64,000 bases of DNA from Pseudomonas sp. PA27(2017) (GTDB taxonomy: Bacteria; Pseudomonadota; Gammaproteobacteria; Pseudomonadales; Pseudomonadaceae), in assembly GCF_001945445.1 (NCBI RefSeq), contig NZ_MSXW01000012.1, forward strand, positions 124,001 to 188,000, read 5' to 3'. The translations under genes were made by a program, and so were the position numbers. The notes beneath the pieces are model-generated. The model saw nothing but the letters and a program-made list of their open reading frames with translations, did no database searches and was not told the origin of the DNA. Below, in pieces: positions 8,610 through 19,687 of this stretch. The first letter of the stretch is position 1; the number at the start of each line of letters is the position of its first letter.

Positions 8610-10589
8610 GTGAGTGAATTGATTCGCGTACCCGACATCGGCGGCGGTGAGGGTGAAATCATCGAGCTGTTCGTCAAGGTCGGCGACCGCATCGAGGCCG
8701 ACCAGAGCCTGCTGACCCTGGAGTCGGACAAGGCCAGCATGGAAATTCCGGCCCCCAAGGCCGGCGTCGTCAAGAGCCTGAAGGTCAAGCTCGGCGACAC
8801 CCTGAAAGAAGGTGACGAGCTGCTCGAGCTGGACGTGGAAGGCGACGCCGAAGCCGCGCCTGCCCAGCAGGAACAAGCCGCTGAGCCGGCAGCGCCTGCT
8901 GCCGCCGAGCAACCGGCCGCCGAGCCGCAAGCTCAGTCGGCTGGCAGTGCCGAGCCCCAGGAAGTCAAGGTGCCGGACATCGACTCCAGCGCCAAGGCCA
9001 GCATCATCGAAGTGGCGGTCAAGCCGGGCGACACCATCGAGGTCGATCAATCGCTGATCACCCTCGAGTCCGACAAGGCCAGCATGGAAATCCCATCGCC
9101 GGCTGCCGGCGTGGTGGAGAGCGTATCGGTCAAGGTCGGTGACGAAGTCGGCACTGGCGACCTGATTCTGGTGCTCAAGGGTGCCGGCGGCGCCCAATCC
9201 AAGCAGGCCGCCAGCGCGCCAGCGCCGGCAGCTGCACCGGCCGAGGCCGAAGCGCCAGCACCTGCCGCAGCCGAAGAGCCGGCAGGTGAGAGCAGTGAGG
9301 AAGTGCGTATCCCGGATATCGGTGACGACGCTGCTGGTGTCATCGAAATGCTGGTCAAGGTAGGCGACAGCGTGGAAGCCGAGCAATCGCTGATCACCCT
9401 GGAGTCGGCCAAGGCCAGCATGGAGATCCCAGCTCCAAAGGCTGGCGTGATCGAAAGCATTGCCATCAAGGTTGGCGACCAGGCCAAGACCGGCGACCTG
9501 ATCCTGACCCTCAAGGTCCAGGGCAAGGCTGCCGCCAAACCGGCCGCCGCTGCACAGGCGCCTGCCGCTGCTCCCGAGCAGGCCAAGCCGGCCAACGTGC
9601 AAGGCAGCGCACCCGCCAAGGCCGCACCGCAAGCTGCTCCTGCAGCAGCACCGAGCCGCGATGGCAGCAAGGTACACGCCGGCCCGGCCGTGCGTCAGCT
9701 GGCCCGCGAGTTCGGCGTCGAGCTGGGTGCGGTGCCCGGTAGTGGCCCGAAAGGTCGCATCCTCAAGGAAGACGTACAGGCGTACGTCAAGGCCGAGTTG
9801 CAGAAAGCCAAGTCGGCTCCTGCCGCTTCTGCTGCTGGCGCGACAGGCGGTGCCGGCATTCCGCCGATCCCGACCGTCGATTTCAGCAAGTTCGGTGAAG
9901 TCGAAGAAGTGCCGATGACCCGCCTGATGCAGGTCGGCGCCGCCAACCTGCATCGCAGCTGGCTCAACGTGCCGCACGTGACTCAGTTCGATTCGGCTGA
10001 CATCACCGAGCTGGAAGCCTTCCGCGTCGCCCAGAAAGCCGTCGCCGAGAAAGCGGGCGTCAAGCTGACCGTGCTGCCACTGCTGCTCAAGGCCTGTGCC
10101 TACCTGCTCAAGGAGCTGCCGGACTTCAACAGTTCGCTGGCGCCAAGCGGCAAGGCCGTGATCCGCAAGAAGTACGTGCACATCGGCTTTGCCGTCGATA
10201 CGCCGGACGGCCTGCTGGTCCCGGTAATCAAGAACGTCGACCAGAAGAGCCTGCTGCAACTGGCTGCCGAAGCCGCTGCGCTGGCCGAGAAAGCGCGCAA
10301 CAAGAAGCTGTCGGCTGACGACATGCAGGGTGCCTGCTTCACCATCTCCAGCCTCGGTCACATTGGCGGCACCGGCTTCACGCCGATCGTCAACGCCCCG
10401 GAAGTGGCGATCCTCGGTGTCAGCAAGGCGACCATCCAGCCGGTATGGGATGGCAAGGCCTTCCAGCCCAAGCTGATGCTGCCGCTGTCGCTGTCCTACG
10501 ATCACCGCGTGATCAACGGTGCAGCCGCTGCCCGCTTCACCAAGCGCCTGGGCGATGTACTGACCGACATCCGCACCATGCTGCTGTAA
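8610..10589 (+). CDS. aceF: Pyruvate dehydrogenase E2, dihydrolipoyllysine acetyltransferase with three lipoyl domains (AceF)
   Basis: 659 residues from a GTG start (encoding MSELIRVPDIG) with a GAGGAGA ribosome site just upstream. Three N-terminal lipoyl domains are joined by Ala/Pro-rich linkers, with lipoyl lysines near residues 41, 155 and 268. The first two have the standard SDKASMEIP motif; the third reads SAKASMEIP, so the Asp before the lysine is Ala. A peripheral-subunit-binding domain (GPAVRQLAREFGVELG) follows near 357-393, then the acetyltransferase core with DHRVING near residue 631. The last Asp of the usual HxxxDG is Asn, as I recall for Azotobacter E2p. P. aeruginosa AceF has two lipoyl domains. 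Confidence 0.96.
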   Translation: MSELIRVPDIGGGEGEIIELFVKVGDRIEADQSLLTLESDKASMEIPAPKAGVVKSLKVKLGDTLKEGDELLELDVEGDAEAAPAQQEQAAEPAAPAAAEQPAAEPQAQSAGSAEPQEVKVPDIDSSAKASIIEVAVKPGDTIEVDQSLITLESDKASMEIPSPAAGVVESVSVKVGDEVGTGDLILVLKGAGGAQSKQAASAPAPAAAPAEAEAPAPAAAEEPAGESSEEVRIPDIGDDAAGVIEMLVKVGDSVEAEQSLITLESAKASMEIPAPKAGVIESIAIKVGDQAKTGDLILTLKVQGKAAAKPAAAAQAPAAAPEQAKPANVQGSAPAKAAPQAAPAAAPSRDGSKVHAGPAVRQLAREFGVELGAVPGSGPKGRILKEDVQAYVKAELQKAKSAPAASAAGATGGAGIPPIPTVDFSKFGEVEEVPMTRLMQVGAANLHRSWLNVPHVTQFDSADITELEAFRVAQKAVAEKAGVKLTVLPLLLKACAYLLKELPDFNSSLAPSGKAVIRKKYVHIGFAVDTPDGLLVPVIKNVDQKSLLQLAAEAAALAEKARNKKLSADDMQGACFTISSLGHIGGTGFTPIVNAPEVAILGVSKATIQPVWDGKAFQPKLMLPLSLSYDHRVINGAAAARFTKRLGDVLTDIRTMLL

Positions 10590-10624
10590 GCGAACCGTTT
10601 CGAGCGCCACGCTCGTATCCTCGA

Positions 10625-10652
10625 CCCCGCCCGATCCGGCGGGGTTTTTTTT
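10625..10652 (+). terminator. Rho-independent terminator of aceEF
   Basis: A 7-bp GC stem (CCCCGCC/GGCGGGG) with a six-base loop is followed by eight T residues. It begins 36 bp after the aceF stop. Confidence 0.9.
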
Positions 10653-10901
10653 GGCTTGCTCGTTGGTATACAACCGACCGTTCATCCCCTTTTTATCGAT
10701 CTAATATCCTTTTCAAATCAGACAGTTGAAATAAAGACATCACAATGCCATTAGACTTCTTGTCAGTCGCCACACCATGGTGCAACCTAGGCCACCACTA
10801 CCGCCCCATGGTGGCTGGAGCAGATACGGTAATCCCCTCGTTAGCGCTATAGTGAAGTGGCCGGGCAGTAACCTGTGCCAGCCGATGGATACAGCCAGTC
10901 G
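10653..10901. other. Non-coding region upstream of the DipA-like gene
   Basis: This stretch is noticeably AT-richer than its neighbours, especially 10680-10750, and has no supported ORF. It contains two CCATGG-centred palindromes, ACCATGGTG near 10777-10785 and CCATGGTGG near 10806-10814. A TATAGT at about 10849-10854 could be a -10 element for the downstream gene, but I see no convincing -35 partner. Confidence 0.4.
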
Positions 10902-13568
10902 ATGAAGAGCCATCCCGATACCGCAGGCCGTGCCATGGCCGAGGTCGTGACGCAATTACCCGTGCCCTCGCGGCTCGGCATGATGCGTTTCGAGCGGATG
11001 AATGAGGCGAACTGGCTCCTGCTGTTCATCGATGCGACCTGCGAAAAGCAGTTCGGCATCCCGCCCAGCGATCTTTGCAACCTCGTGGAAACGCCCTACG
11101 CCAGCCTGATGGAGCCCGAAGCGCGTTACCGGCTGCACGACTCAATCCAGCAACAGCTCGTGGAAAACTCGCGCTATCTGGTGCGCTACACCCTGCACAC
11201 GCCCCAGGGCCCACTGCAACTGATGGAGCTTGGTGAGCCCTTCAAGCAACGCGGCCGTGCCCTGCTGCGCGGCTATCTGCTGGTTACCAGCGACGAGACA
11301 ACCGCTCCGCCATTCCAACAGCAAGACACGCTGGAAGACCTGCAGCGCAGCCAAGCCGAGTTGCAGCAGCAGCAAACGCGCGCCTTTGCCCAGCAGCAGC
11401 TCATCGTGCGCCTGGCCAGTCAGCGCTATCAGGGCAATGACCAGCGTCGCGAGGCCGCCGAGCTGATCACCCGCAGCGCCTGCGAGATCTACGGCGTGGC
11501 GCGTGCCGGCATCTGGCACATCAATGGCGATACGCTCGAGCCCGTGGCGCTCTACCTGCAGGAGCAGGGCCATCACGAAATGCCGCTGCCGATCGACGGC
11601 CGGCGCTACCCGAACTACCTGCGTGCACTCAAGGAAGGCCGTGCGCTCGACGCCCACGATGCCGAGAACGACGCCCGTACCCGCGAGCTGCTCGACGACT
11701 ACCTGCGGCCCAAGTCGGTGTCTGCGATTCTCGATGCCAGCATTCGGGTCGGCGGCGAACTGGTCGCCGTGCTGTGCCTGGAGCACACCGGCGGCCCCCG
11801 CGCCTGGCAAGCGGACGAAGTCGCCTTCGCCGGGGAACTGGCCGACCAGTACGCCAACGTGCTGAGCAATCAGGAGCGGCGCAACGCCACCAGCGCCCTT
11901 TACCTGTTCCAGCGCGCCGTCGAGCAGAGCGCCAGCGCCTTCATCCTGCTCAACCGAGACGGCATGGTGGAGTACGTGAACCCCAGCTTTACGGCCATCA
12001 CCCAGTACAGTGCCGACGAAGTGCAGGGCCGTCAGCTCGCCGAGCTGCCGGCCCTGGAAAACCTCAGCGAGTTGCTGTTCGACAGTGCATCGGGGCTCGC
12101 CGAGCAGAACAGCTGGCAGGGCGAATTCAAGAGCCGGCGCAAGAACCTCGAACCCTACTGGAGCCAGTTCTCGATCTCCAAGGTGCATGCCGACGACGGC
12201 ACCCTGACCCACTACATCGGCATCTACGAAGACATCACCGAGACCAAGCAGTCCCAGCAGCGCATCGAGCGCCTGGCCTACAGCGACAACCTCACCGGGT
12301 TAGGCAATCGCTACGCCTTCATCCGCGCGCTGGAAAAGCGCTTCAGCAGCGGCACCGCACCGGTCAGCCTGCTGCTGGTGGATATCGACAACTTCAAGCG
12401 CATCAACGACACCCTCGGCCACCAGACCGGCGACAAACTGCTGGTCAGCCTCGCCAAGCGCTTGCGCAACAGTTTCAGTGGCGAAGGCACCCTGGCACGC
12501 TTCGCCAGCAACGAATTCGCTATTCTGCTCGACAACTGCGAGAGCCCACGCGGCCAGCTGATCGCCCAGCAGGTTCTGGAGACCCTCGACAAGCCGCTGT
12601 TCGTCGACAATCAGTTGATCATCATCAGTGGCTCCGTGGGCCTGGCCTGCTCCCCGGAGCATGGCGCCGACCCGCAGACCCTGATGAAACATGCCGGTCT
12701 GGCGCTGCACAAGGCCAAGGCCAACGGCAAGCATCAGTTGCAGGTATTCACCGATGCGCTGAATGCCGAGGCCAACTACAAGCTGTTCGTCGAAAACAAC
12801 CTGCGCCGCGCCCTGACCCAGAACGAGCTGGAAGTGTTCTACCAGCCCAAGCTGTGCCTGAAGACCGGCCAACTGCTGGGCATGGAAGCGCTGCTGCGCT
12901 GGCAGCACCCGGAAAAAGGCATGATCCGTCCGGACCAGTTCATCAGCGTGGCGGAAGAGACCGGGCTCATCGTGCCGATCGGCAAATGGGTGGTACGCCA
13001 GGCCTGCCGCATGAGCAAGCAACTGACCGCCGTCGGGCTGGGCAATCTGCAAGTGGCCATCAACCTGTCGCCCAAGCAGTTCAGCGACCCGGATCTGGTC
13101 GGCTCGATCGCGGCCATCCTCGAAGAGGAGCAGCTGCCACCCGAGCTGCTCGAACTGGAGCTCACCGAAGGGCTGCTGCTGGAAGCCACCGACGGCACGC
13201 GCAGCCAGCTCAACGCCCTCAAGCAGCTGGGCCTGACCCTGGCCATGGACGACTTCGGCACCGGGTACTCGTCGCTCAGCTACCTGAAGAAATTCCCCAT
13301 CGACGTGATCAAGATCGATCGCAGCTTCATCAAGGACATCCCCGAGAGCGAGGACGACATGGAGATCACTTCCGCGGTGATCGCCATGGCCCACAACCTC
13401 AAGCTCAAAGTCGTCGCCGAAGGCGTCGAAACCCCCGCGCAACTGGCGTTCCTACGTCGCCAGCACTGCGACATCGGTCAGGGCTACTTATTCGATCGCC
13501 CCATACCGGGCCGCGATCTGGTAGAAAGTCTCAAGCGCTACTCGCGACGCCCGGCTGCCAGACGGTAA
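10902..13568 (+). CDS. dipA: DipA-like cyclic-di-GMP phosphodiesterase (GAF-PAS-degenerate GGDEF-EAL)
   Basis: 888 residues from the ATG at 10902; an in-frame GTG at 10875 and an ATG further in are alternatives because no strong ribosome site is seen. A GAF-type sensor lies at about residues 170-330 and a PAS domain at about 335-450 ([20 protein letters not shown]). The GGDEF fold is at about 455-620, where the signature is ASNEF, so cyclase activity is unlikely. The EAL domain starts near 640 and keeps [17 protein letters not shown] and VVAEGVET, which argues for an active phosphodiesterase. Architecture and ASNEF match DipA/Pch of P. aeruginosa, which lowers c-di-GMP and is needed for biofilm dispersion. 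No transmembrane segments are apparent. Confidence 0.88.
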   Translation: MKSHPDTAGRAMAEVVTQLPVPSRLGMMRFERMNEANWLLLFIDATCEKQFGIPPSDLCNLVETPYASLMEPEARYRLHDSIQQQLVENSRYLVRYTLHTPQGPLQLMELGEPFKQRGRALLRGYLLVTSDETTAPPFQQQDTLEDLQRSQAELQQQQTRAFAQQQLIVRLASQRYQGNDQRREAAELITRSACEIYGVARAGIWHINGDTLEPVALYLQEQGHHEMPLPIDGRRYPNYLRALKEGRALDAHDAENDARTRELLDDYLRPKSVSAILDASIRVGGELVAVLCLEHTGGPRAWQADEVAFAGELADQYANVLSNQERRNATSALYLFQRAVEQSASAFILLNRDGMVEYVNPSFTAITQYSADEVQGRQLAELPALENLSELLFDSASGLAEQNSWQGEFKSRRKNLEPYWSQFSISKVHADDGTLTHYIGIYEDITETKQSQQRIERLAYSDNLTGLGNRYAFIRALEKRFSSGTAPVSLLLVDIDNFKRINDTLGHQTGDKLLVSLAKRLRNSFSGEGTLARFASNEFAILLDNCESPRGQLIAQQVLETLDKPLFVDNQLIIISGSVGLACSPEHGADPQTLMKHAGLALHKAKANGKHQLQVFTDALNAEANYKLFVENNLRRALTQNELEVFYQPKLCLKTGQLLGMEALLRWQHPEKGMIRPDQFISVAEETGLIVPIGKWVVRQACRMSKQLTAVGLGNLQVAINLSPKQFSDPDLVGSIAAILEEEQLPPELLELELTEGLLLEATDGTRSQLNALKQLGLTLAMDDFGTGYSSLSYLKKFPIDVIKIDRSFIKDIPESEDDMEITSAVIAMAHNLKLKVVAEGVETPAQLAFLRRQHCDIGQGYLFDRPIPGRDLVESLKRYSRRPAARR

Positions 13569-13626
13569 TCAACCTCCGTCAGCCGCCGCGGTCTATCCCA
13601 GAACAACGATTCGGAGAACGGTCAAC

Positions 13627-14280
<654 letters not shown>

Positions 14281-14297
14281 TATAGGAGCAAGCGACC

Positions 14298-14495
14298 GTG
14301 GAACTGAGCAGCATTGCCAGTCAGGTATCGAGTCAGGCATCGGCGCAGTTTTCTGCGCAGATGTCGCTCTTGCTGCTGCGCAAGACGCTCGAACTGCAGG
14401 CCGCCAGCGTCAGCGGCCTGGTGCAGGCAGCATCACCCGCCAGTGCCCCCGTCAATCCACCAAACCTGGGCAACAGCATCGACGTGATGGCCTGA
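14298..14495 (+). CDS. YjfB-like putative motility small protein
   Basis: 65 residues from a GTG start ([20 protein letters not shown]) with a clear AGGAG ribosome site 9 bp upstream. The N-terminal half is an Ala/Ser/Gln-rich helix followed by [18 protein letters not shown]; the C-terminus is Pro/Asn-rich and ends NSIDVMA. This arrangement matches the small YjfB family (Pfam 'putative motility protein'), whose biochemical role is unknown. The gene is squeezed between msrA and an HD-GYP gene, 71 bp before the latter, and may be cotranscribed with them. Confidence 0.7.
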   Translation: MELSSIASQVSSQASAQFSAQMSLLLLRKTLELQAASVSGLVQAASPASAPVNPPNLGNSIDVMA

Positions 14496-14566
14496 CGAAC
14501 TACTGCCATCCCATCGTCAGTCCGACTAAACTTGTGGGCAATTAGCCAGTAATCGACGAGCACCGG

Positions 14567-15817
14567 ATGCCCGCCAACCTGCCCTACATTTTGCCCGAGC
14601 AACTCTGTGTCGGGCTGTACATCCAGCTCGACTTGAGCTGGTGGGAACATTCGTTCGCGTTCAGCAATTTCAAGATCAAGGACGACGGCCAGCTCAAGCA
14701 GCTGCGCGCCCTGGGTCTCAAGCGCCTGCGTTATGACCCGGCACGCAGTGACTGCGCGCCCTTGCCACTGGCCGAAGCGCCGGTCGAGCAGCCTGCCGCG
14801 CCACTACCGCCCGATCCCCAGGAGCAGGCACGCCAGGCGCGGGTCAAGCAACTCAGCGTGCTGCGCAAACGCCTGTCGGAGGTCGACCGCGCTTTCGTCC
14901 AGGCCAGCCAGCGGGTCAAGGCCCTCAACCAGAGCCTGCGCAACCAGCCGGAGGAATCGGTCAAGCAGGCCGGTGCGCTGGTCAACGAGCTGGTTACCAC
15001 CATGCTCGGCGAAGACGGCGTCGCCCTGCATAGCATCAACGGCAAGGCCGCCGAAGACTCTTACCTGCACTCGTTGAACGTTACCGTGCTGTCGATGATG
15101 CTCGGGCGCCAGCTGGGCCTGGACGCCGAGGCCAGCCACATGCTCGGCATGGGCGCACTGCTGCATGACATCGGTAAGCTGGAACTGCCCAGCAAGGTGT
15201 TGCTCAAGCCGCCACCGCTGACCCGCGCCGAGCAACAGTTGCTGGAAATGCACACGCTGTACGGCAAGCGCATGGGCGAGAAGCTGATGCTCGACGACGA
15301 TGTGCTGCGCATCATCTACGAGCACCATGAACATTGTGACGGCAGCGGTTATCCACAGCAGCTGCGCGAGGCCTCCATCGGCCGTCTGAGCCGCATCGTG
15401 TGCATCGCCAACCACTTCGACAACCTGTGCAACCCGGTCGACCCGCGGACGGCCCTGAGCCCCCACGAGGCGCTGGCGCGGATGTTCCTGCCGCAGTATC
15501 GGGTACGTTTCGACGATGTCGCCCTGAAGGCCTTCATCCGCTGCATGGGTGTCTATCCGCCCGGCAGCCTGGTGCAGCTCGAGGACGAACGCTACGCGCT
15601 GGTGCTGGGCATGCATCCGACCTTGCCCCTGAAGCCGACCCTGATCATCTACGATCCGGCCGTGCCAAAGGAGGAAGCGCTGATCGTCAACCTAGAAGCC
15701 GAGCCGAAACTGGCCATCGCCGCCAGCATTCGCCCCTCGCAGCTACCGCCCGAGGCGCTGGAGTACCTCAACCCGCGCCAGCAATTGACCTACTTCGTCG
15801 ACCCGCGGCGTCGCTAG
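14567..15817 (+). CDS. HD-GYP domain cyclic-di-GMP phosphodiesterase with DUF3391 N-terminus
   Basis: 416 residues. Residues 1-75 form a DUF3391-type domain (LYIQLDLSWWEHSFAFSNFKI). A charged probable coiled coil follows at 80-140, then the HD-GYP domain. The catalytic signatures are complete: HSLNVTVLSMMLGRQ, LLHDIGKLELP near residue 202, and HHEHCDGSGYP near residue 258. HD-GYP enzymes hydrolyse c-di-GMP to pGpG or GMP using a metal centre. No membrane or signal segment is present, so it is likely cytosolic. It is the second c-di-GMP phosphodiesterase within 5 kb. A long hairpin follows the gene. Confidence 0.92.
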   Translation: MPANLPYILPEQLCVGLYIQLDLSWWEHSFAFSNFKIKDDGQLKQLRALGLKRLRYDPARSDCAPLPLAEAPVEQPAAPLPPDPQEQARQARVKQLSVLRKRLSEVDRAFVQASQRVKALNQSLRNQPEESVKQAGALVNELVTTMLGEDGVALHSINGKAAEDSYLHSLNVTVLSMMLGRQLGLDAEASHMLGMGALLHDIGKLELPSKVLLKPPPLTRAEQQLLEMHTLYGKRMGEKLMLDDDVLRIIYEHHEHCDGSGYPQQLREASIGRLSRIVCIANHFDNLCNPVDPRTALSPHEALARMFLPQYRVRFDDVALKAFIRCMGVYPPGSLVQLEDERYALVLGMHPTLPLKPTLIIYDPAVPKEEALIVNLEAEPKLAIAASIRPSQLPPEALEYLNPRQQLTYFVDPRRR

Positions 15818-15835
15818 GCAGCGGCGGGTGAGAAC

Positions 15836-15901
15836 GTAGGAGGGGCTTTAGCCCCGAGCTTTATGAGGGCGTAAAGAGCTCGGGGCTAAAGCCCCTCCTA
15901 C
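15836..15901. repeat. Long perfect inverted repeat downstream of the HD-GYP gene
   Basis: Arms 15836-15860 and 15877-15901 are 25 nt each and perfectly complementary, beginning GTAGGAGGGGCTTTAGCCCC. The loop is 16 nt. The core motif (GGGGCTTTAGCCCCGAG) is of the kind seen in Pseudomonas REP/BIME intergenic palindromes. It may stop transcription or stabilise the HD-GYP mRNA end; there is no T-run. Confidence 0.85.
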
Positions 15902-15975
15902 AAAAAGCACGCATTCACCAGCCGCTTCTGCCACTCAGCTGCCAAAAGGCTGAAAGATCGCGAACAGGCTCCTAG

Positions 15976-16238
15976 GGTCTGTTGACGTTTCACGCACGGC
16001 CGCGCCGGAGCCTGTTTTTGCGCGAGGCAAGGCACGAGATGCGAAGTTTGGCAGGTCAAATGAGCCATCGAGTAACGCCGCATCGCGCAAAAACGGGCCC
16101 GGCCCTTCGGGTTGCGCGAGAAAACTCGCCATGCGTTGTTGGAGGGCTTGGCAAGGGAACAACCATTGCCTGCGCCCTCCGCCTAGCCTGGCGAGTTTTC
16201 TCGCGGCAACGCGGCTCGCGTTGAAACGTCAACAGACC
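15976..16238. mobile_element. 263-bp MITE-like element with 17-bp terminal inverted repeats
   Basis: The ends are GGTCTGTTGACGTTTCA and its exact complement. They are flanked on both sides by CTAG (15972-15975 and 16239-16242), consistent with a 4-bp target duplication of the sort made by IS5-type transposases (inference). There is no ORF of its own that looks real. Internal complementary pairs would fold it into a multi-stem structure: 16014-16025 with 16083-16094, 16115-16131 with 16189-16205, and 16141-16147 with 16174-16180. The right-hand CTAG supplies the TAG stop codon of rlmJ. No related transposase is in the window, so it would be moved in trans. Confidence 0.75.
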
Positions 16239-17084
16239 CTAGGCCTGCTGCTCGGCGATCAGCCAGTCCAGCCGCCAGTTGCCCTGGCTTTGCGCCAGGC
16301 GCTCGGCCAACCACGGCAGCAGCGCCCGCAGCTCCTCTTCCAACCCCCATGGCGGATTGCTGATCAGCAGGCCCGAACCATTGAGGCGCCCGGCGTCGTC
16401 GGCCGGATGGACGAACAACTCGGCACGCAGCAATTTCGGGGCGGCGCTCTTCTGCATGTCGCGGTAGAAGCGCTTGAGCTGGCGCTCATCCTTGATCGGG
16501 TACCAGACCGCCACGATGGTCTGACGCATGCGTCCGATCGCCTCGTTGAGAGCAGTCACGCAGCGCTCCAGCTCATCGGCCTTTTCGAACGGCGGATCGA
16601 TCAGCATCACCGCGCGCTTCTCGCGAGTCGGCAGCAAGGCACGTGGCAGATGCCAGCCTTCGCCCAGGTGTACGGCCACGCGACGGTCGCCGGCCATGTT
16701 CTCCTTGAGCGCCTGGCCGTCGTCCGGGTGCTTCTCGTTCAGGTGCAGGCGGTCCTGCTCACGGGTCTGCAGGCGGGCCAGTTCGGGCGAGCCGGGGTAA
16801 TGACGCAGCACGCCATCGGGGTTCATCGCGCGAATCACTTCCAGGTAGTCGAGCAGCGCCTCGGGTGCGTCAGTGGCTTCCCACAGCCGACCGATGCCTT
16901 CGCGCCATTCACCGGTACGGCTGGCCTGGTCGCCTTGCAAGTCGTAGAGGCCGACGCCGGCGTGGCTGTCCAGATAAGCATAGGGCGCGTCCTTGCGCGC
17001 CAGCAGCGCGAACAGGCGGCAGAGCACCAAGTGTTTGAGCACATCGGCGTGGTTGCCGGCGTGGAAGGCGTGGCGGTAATTCAT
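16239..17084 (-). CDS. rlmJ: 23S rRNA (adenine(2030)-N6)-methyltransferase RlmJ
   Basis: 281 residues starting MNYRHAFHAGNHADVLKHLV, the diagnostic RlmJ N-terminus. The ATG at 17084 is chosen over the adjacent ATG at 17087 because AGGAG then sits six bases upstream. The SAM-dependent methyltransferase motif IDPPFEKADE (DPPF) lies near residue 163, and HLGEGWHLPRALLPTREKRAVMLIDPPFE fits the family. It methylates A2030 of 23S rRNA. The stop codon is formed by the CTAG adjoining the mobile element at 15976-16238. The reading frame is intact to its expected end, so insertion did not disrupt the gene. Confidence 0.93.
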   Translation of the reverse strand: MNYRHAFHAGNHADVLKHLVLCRLFALLARKDAPYAYLDSHAGVGLYDLQGDQASRTGEWREGIGRLWEATDAPEALLDYLEVIRAMNPDGVLRHYPGSPELARLQTREQDRLHLNEKHPDDGQALKENMAGDRRVAVHLGEGWHLPRALLPTREKRAVMLIDPPFEKADELERCVTALNEAIGRMRQTIVAVWYPIKDERQLKRFYRDMQKSAAPKLLRAELFVHPADDAGRLNGSGLLISNPPWGLEEELRALLPWLAERLAQSQGNWRLDWLIAEQQA

Positions 17085-17244
17085 CATCGGCTCCTGAGCA
17101 GGGGACGAATTGTAGCTGGCCTGGCCGCCTGGCGCAGCGCCCACCGGACGCCGTCCGGCTTCTCCCCGGGTATCACCGGTTTCGATGATGCTGGCCTCGT
17201 GTGGTGCGGCCCCTAGACTGGCTTCATTCCACCGGAGAGCCACC

Positions 17245-19044
<1,800 letters not shown>

Positions 19045-19214
19045 ACGCGGAAACACCACCAGCCAACATCACCTCGGGCAATGCGCCGGGTGTGCGGGGC
19101 AGCAGATACATCGCTTGCAACGTTTGCCGGCGGTATGGGGCACAGCAAAGGCACTAGAATCTTGCCGCCAAGCACCCAGCACTGAGCGACTCGATGATCT
19201 GGAGGAATGTGCGA

Positions 19215-19628
19215 ATGAGCGATGCGGCGGCTTATACCGGCGGCTGTTTGTGCGGCCAGATCAGATTCAGTGTGCAGGGTGAGTTACGCGATCCCCATAC
19301 CTGTTCATGCCAGCAATGCCAACGCCACTCAGGATCACTGACCCTAGCCTGGGTAGAACTGGACAAGGCCCAGTTGCGCTGGATCGGGCCATCTGGTGCA
19401 CCACAACTGTGGCGATCGTCGGCAACTACTAGCCGCGCCTTCTGCCCGCACTGCGGATCGACCCTAGGCGCCATCGACGACGGCGCGACAATAGCGCTGA
19501 CGCTCGGGGGGTTCGATGCACCGGGCAGAGAGCTGGCACCACAGTTTCATAGCTTCGCCGAGCAGCGGCCCTGCTGGTGGCGTGTGGAGGATAGCCTGTC
19601 ACACGCACCAGCCGATGCTCCGAACTAG
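19215..19628 (+). CDS. GFA (CENP-V) family zinc protein
   Basis: 137 residues from the ATG at 19215, chosen because GGAGG lies ten bases upstream; an ATG seven codons earlier lacks a ribosome site. The zinc ligands are GGCLCGQIRF (Cys pair), TCSCQQCQRHSG (three Cys) and FCPHCGSTLG (Cys pair). This is the full pattern of glutathione-dependent formaldehyde-activating/CENP-V-like proteins. Most family members are small metalloproteins of unproven activity, and real S-hydroxymethylglutathione synthase function should not be assumed. The gene stands alone between the acyl-CoA dehydrogenase gene and convergent ppk1. Confidence 0.82.
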   Translation: MSDAAAYTGGCLCGQIRFSVQGELRDPHTCSCQQCQRHSGSLTLAWVELDKAQLRWIGPSGAPQLWRSSATTSRAFCPHCGSTLGAIDDGATIALTLGGFDAPGRELAPQFHSFAEQRPCWWRVEDSLSHAPADAPN

Positions 19629-19687
19629 AACGCTATCGGCAGATAGACGATAGCGCTCGATGATCACTCAGCACGCTGATTGCTGCC

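Noticed and set aside
8517..10685. Minus-strand open frame of about 722 codons opposite aceF
   Set aside because: Its apparent repeats (SxxLGxRLL-type blocks) mirror the three lipoyl domains and Ala/Pro linkers of aceF.
15836..15901. CRISPR-like repeat or phage attachment site
   Set aside because: There is a single perfect palindrome with no spacer series, no cas genes and no integrase nearby.
16131..17216. Plus-strand open frame starting inside the MITE-like element
   Set aside because: Most of it lies opposite rlmJ, and the part in the element is short and hairpin-rich. No transposase motif is present.
19215..19628. Functional partner of the formaldehyde genes (glutathione-dependent formaldehyde activation)
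   Set aside because: The GFA fold is broad and mostly of unproven activity. The gene is 18 kb from fdhA with unrelated neighbours.
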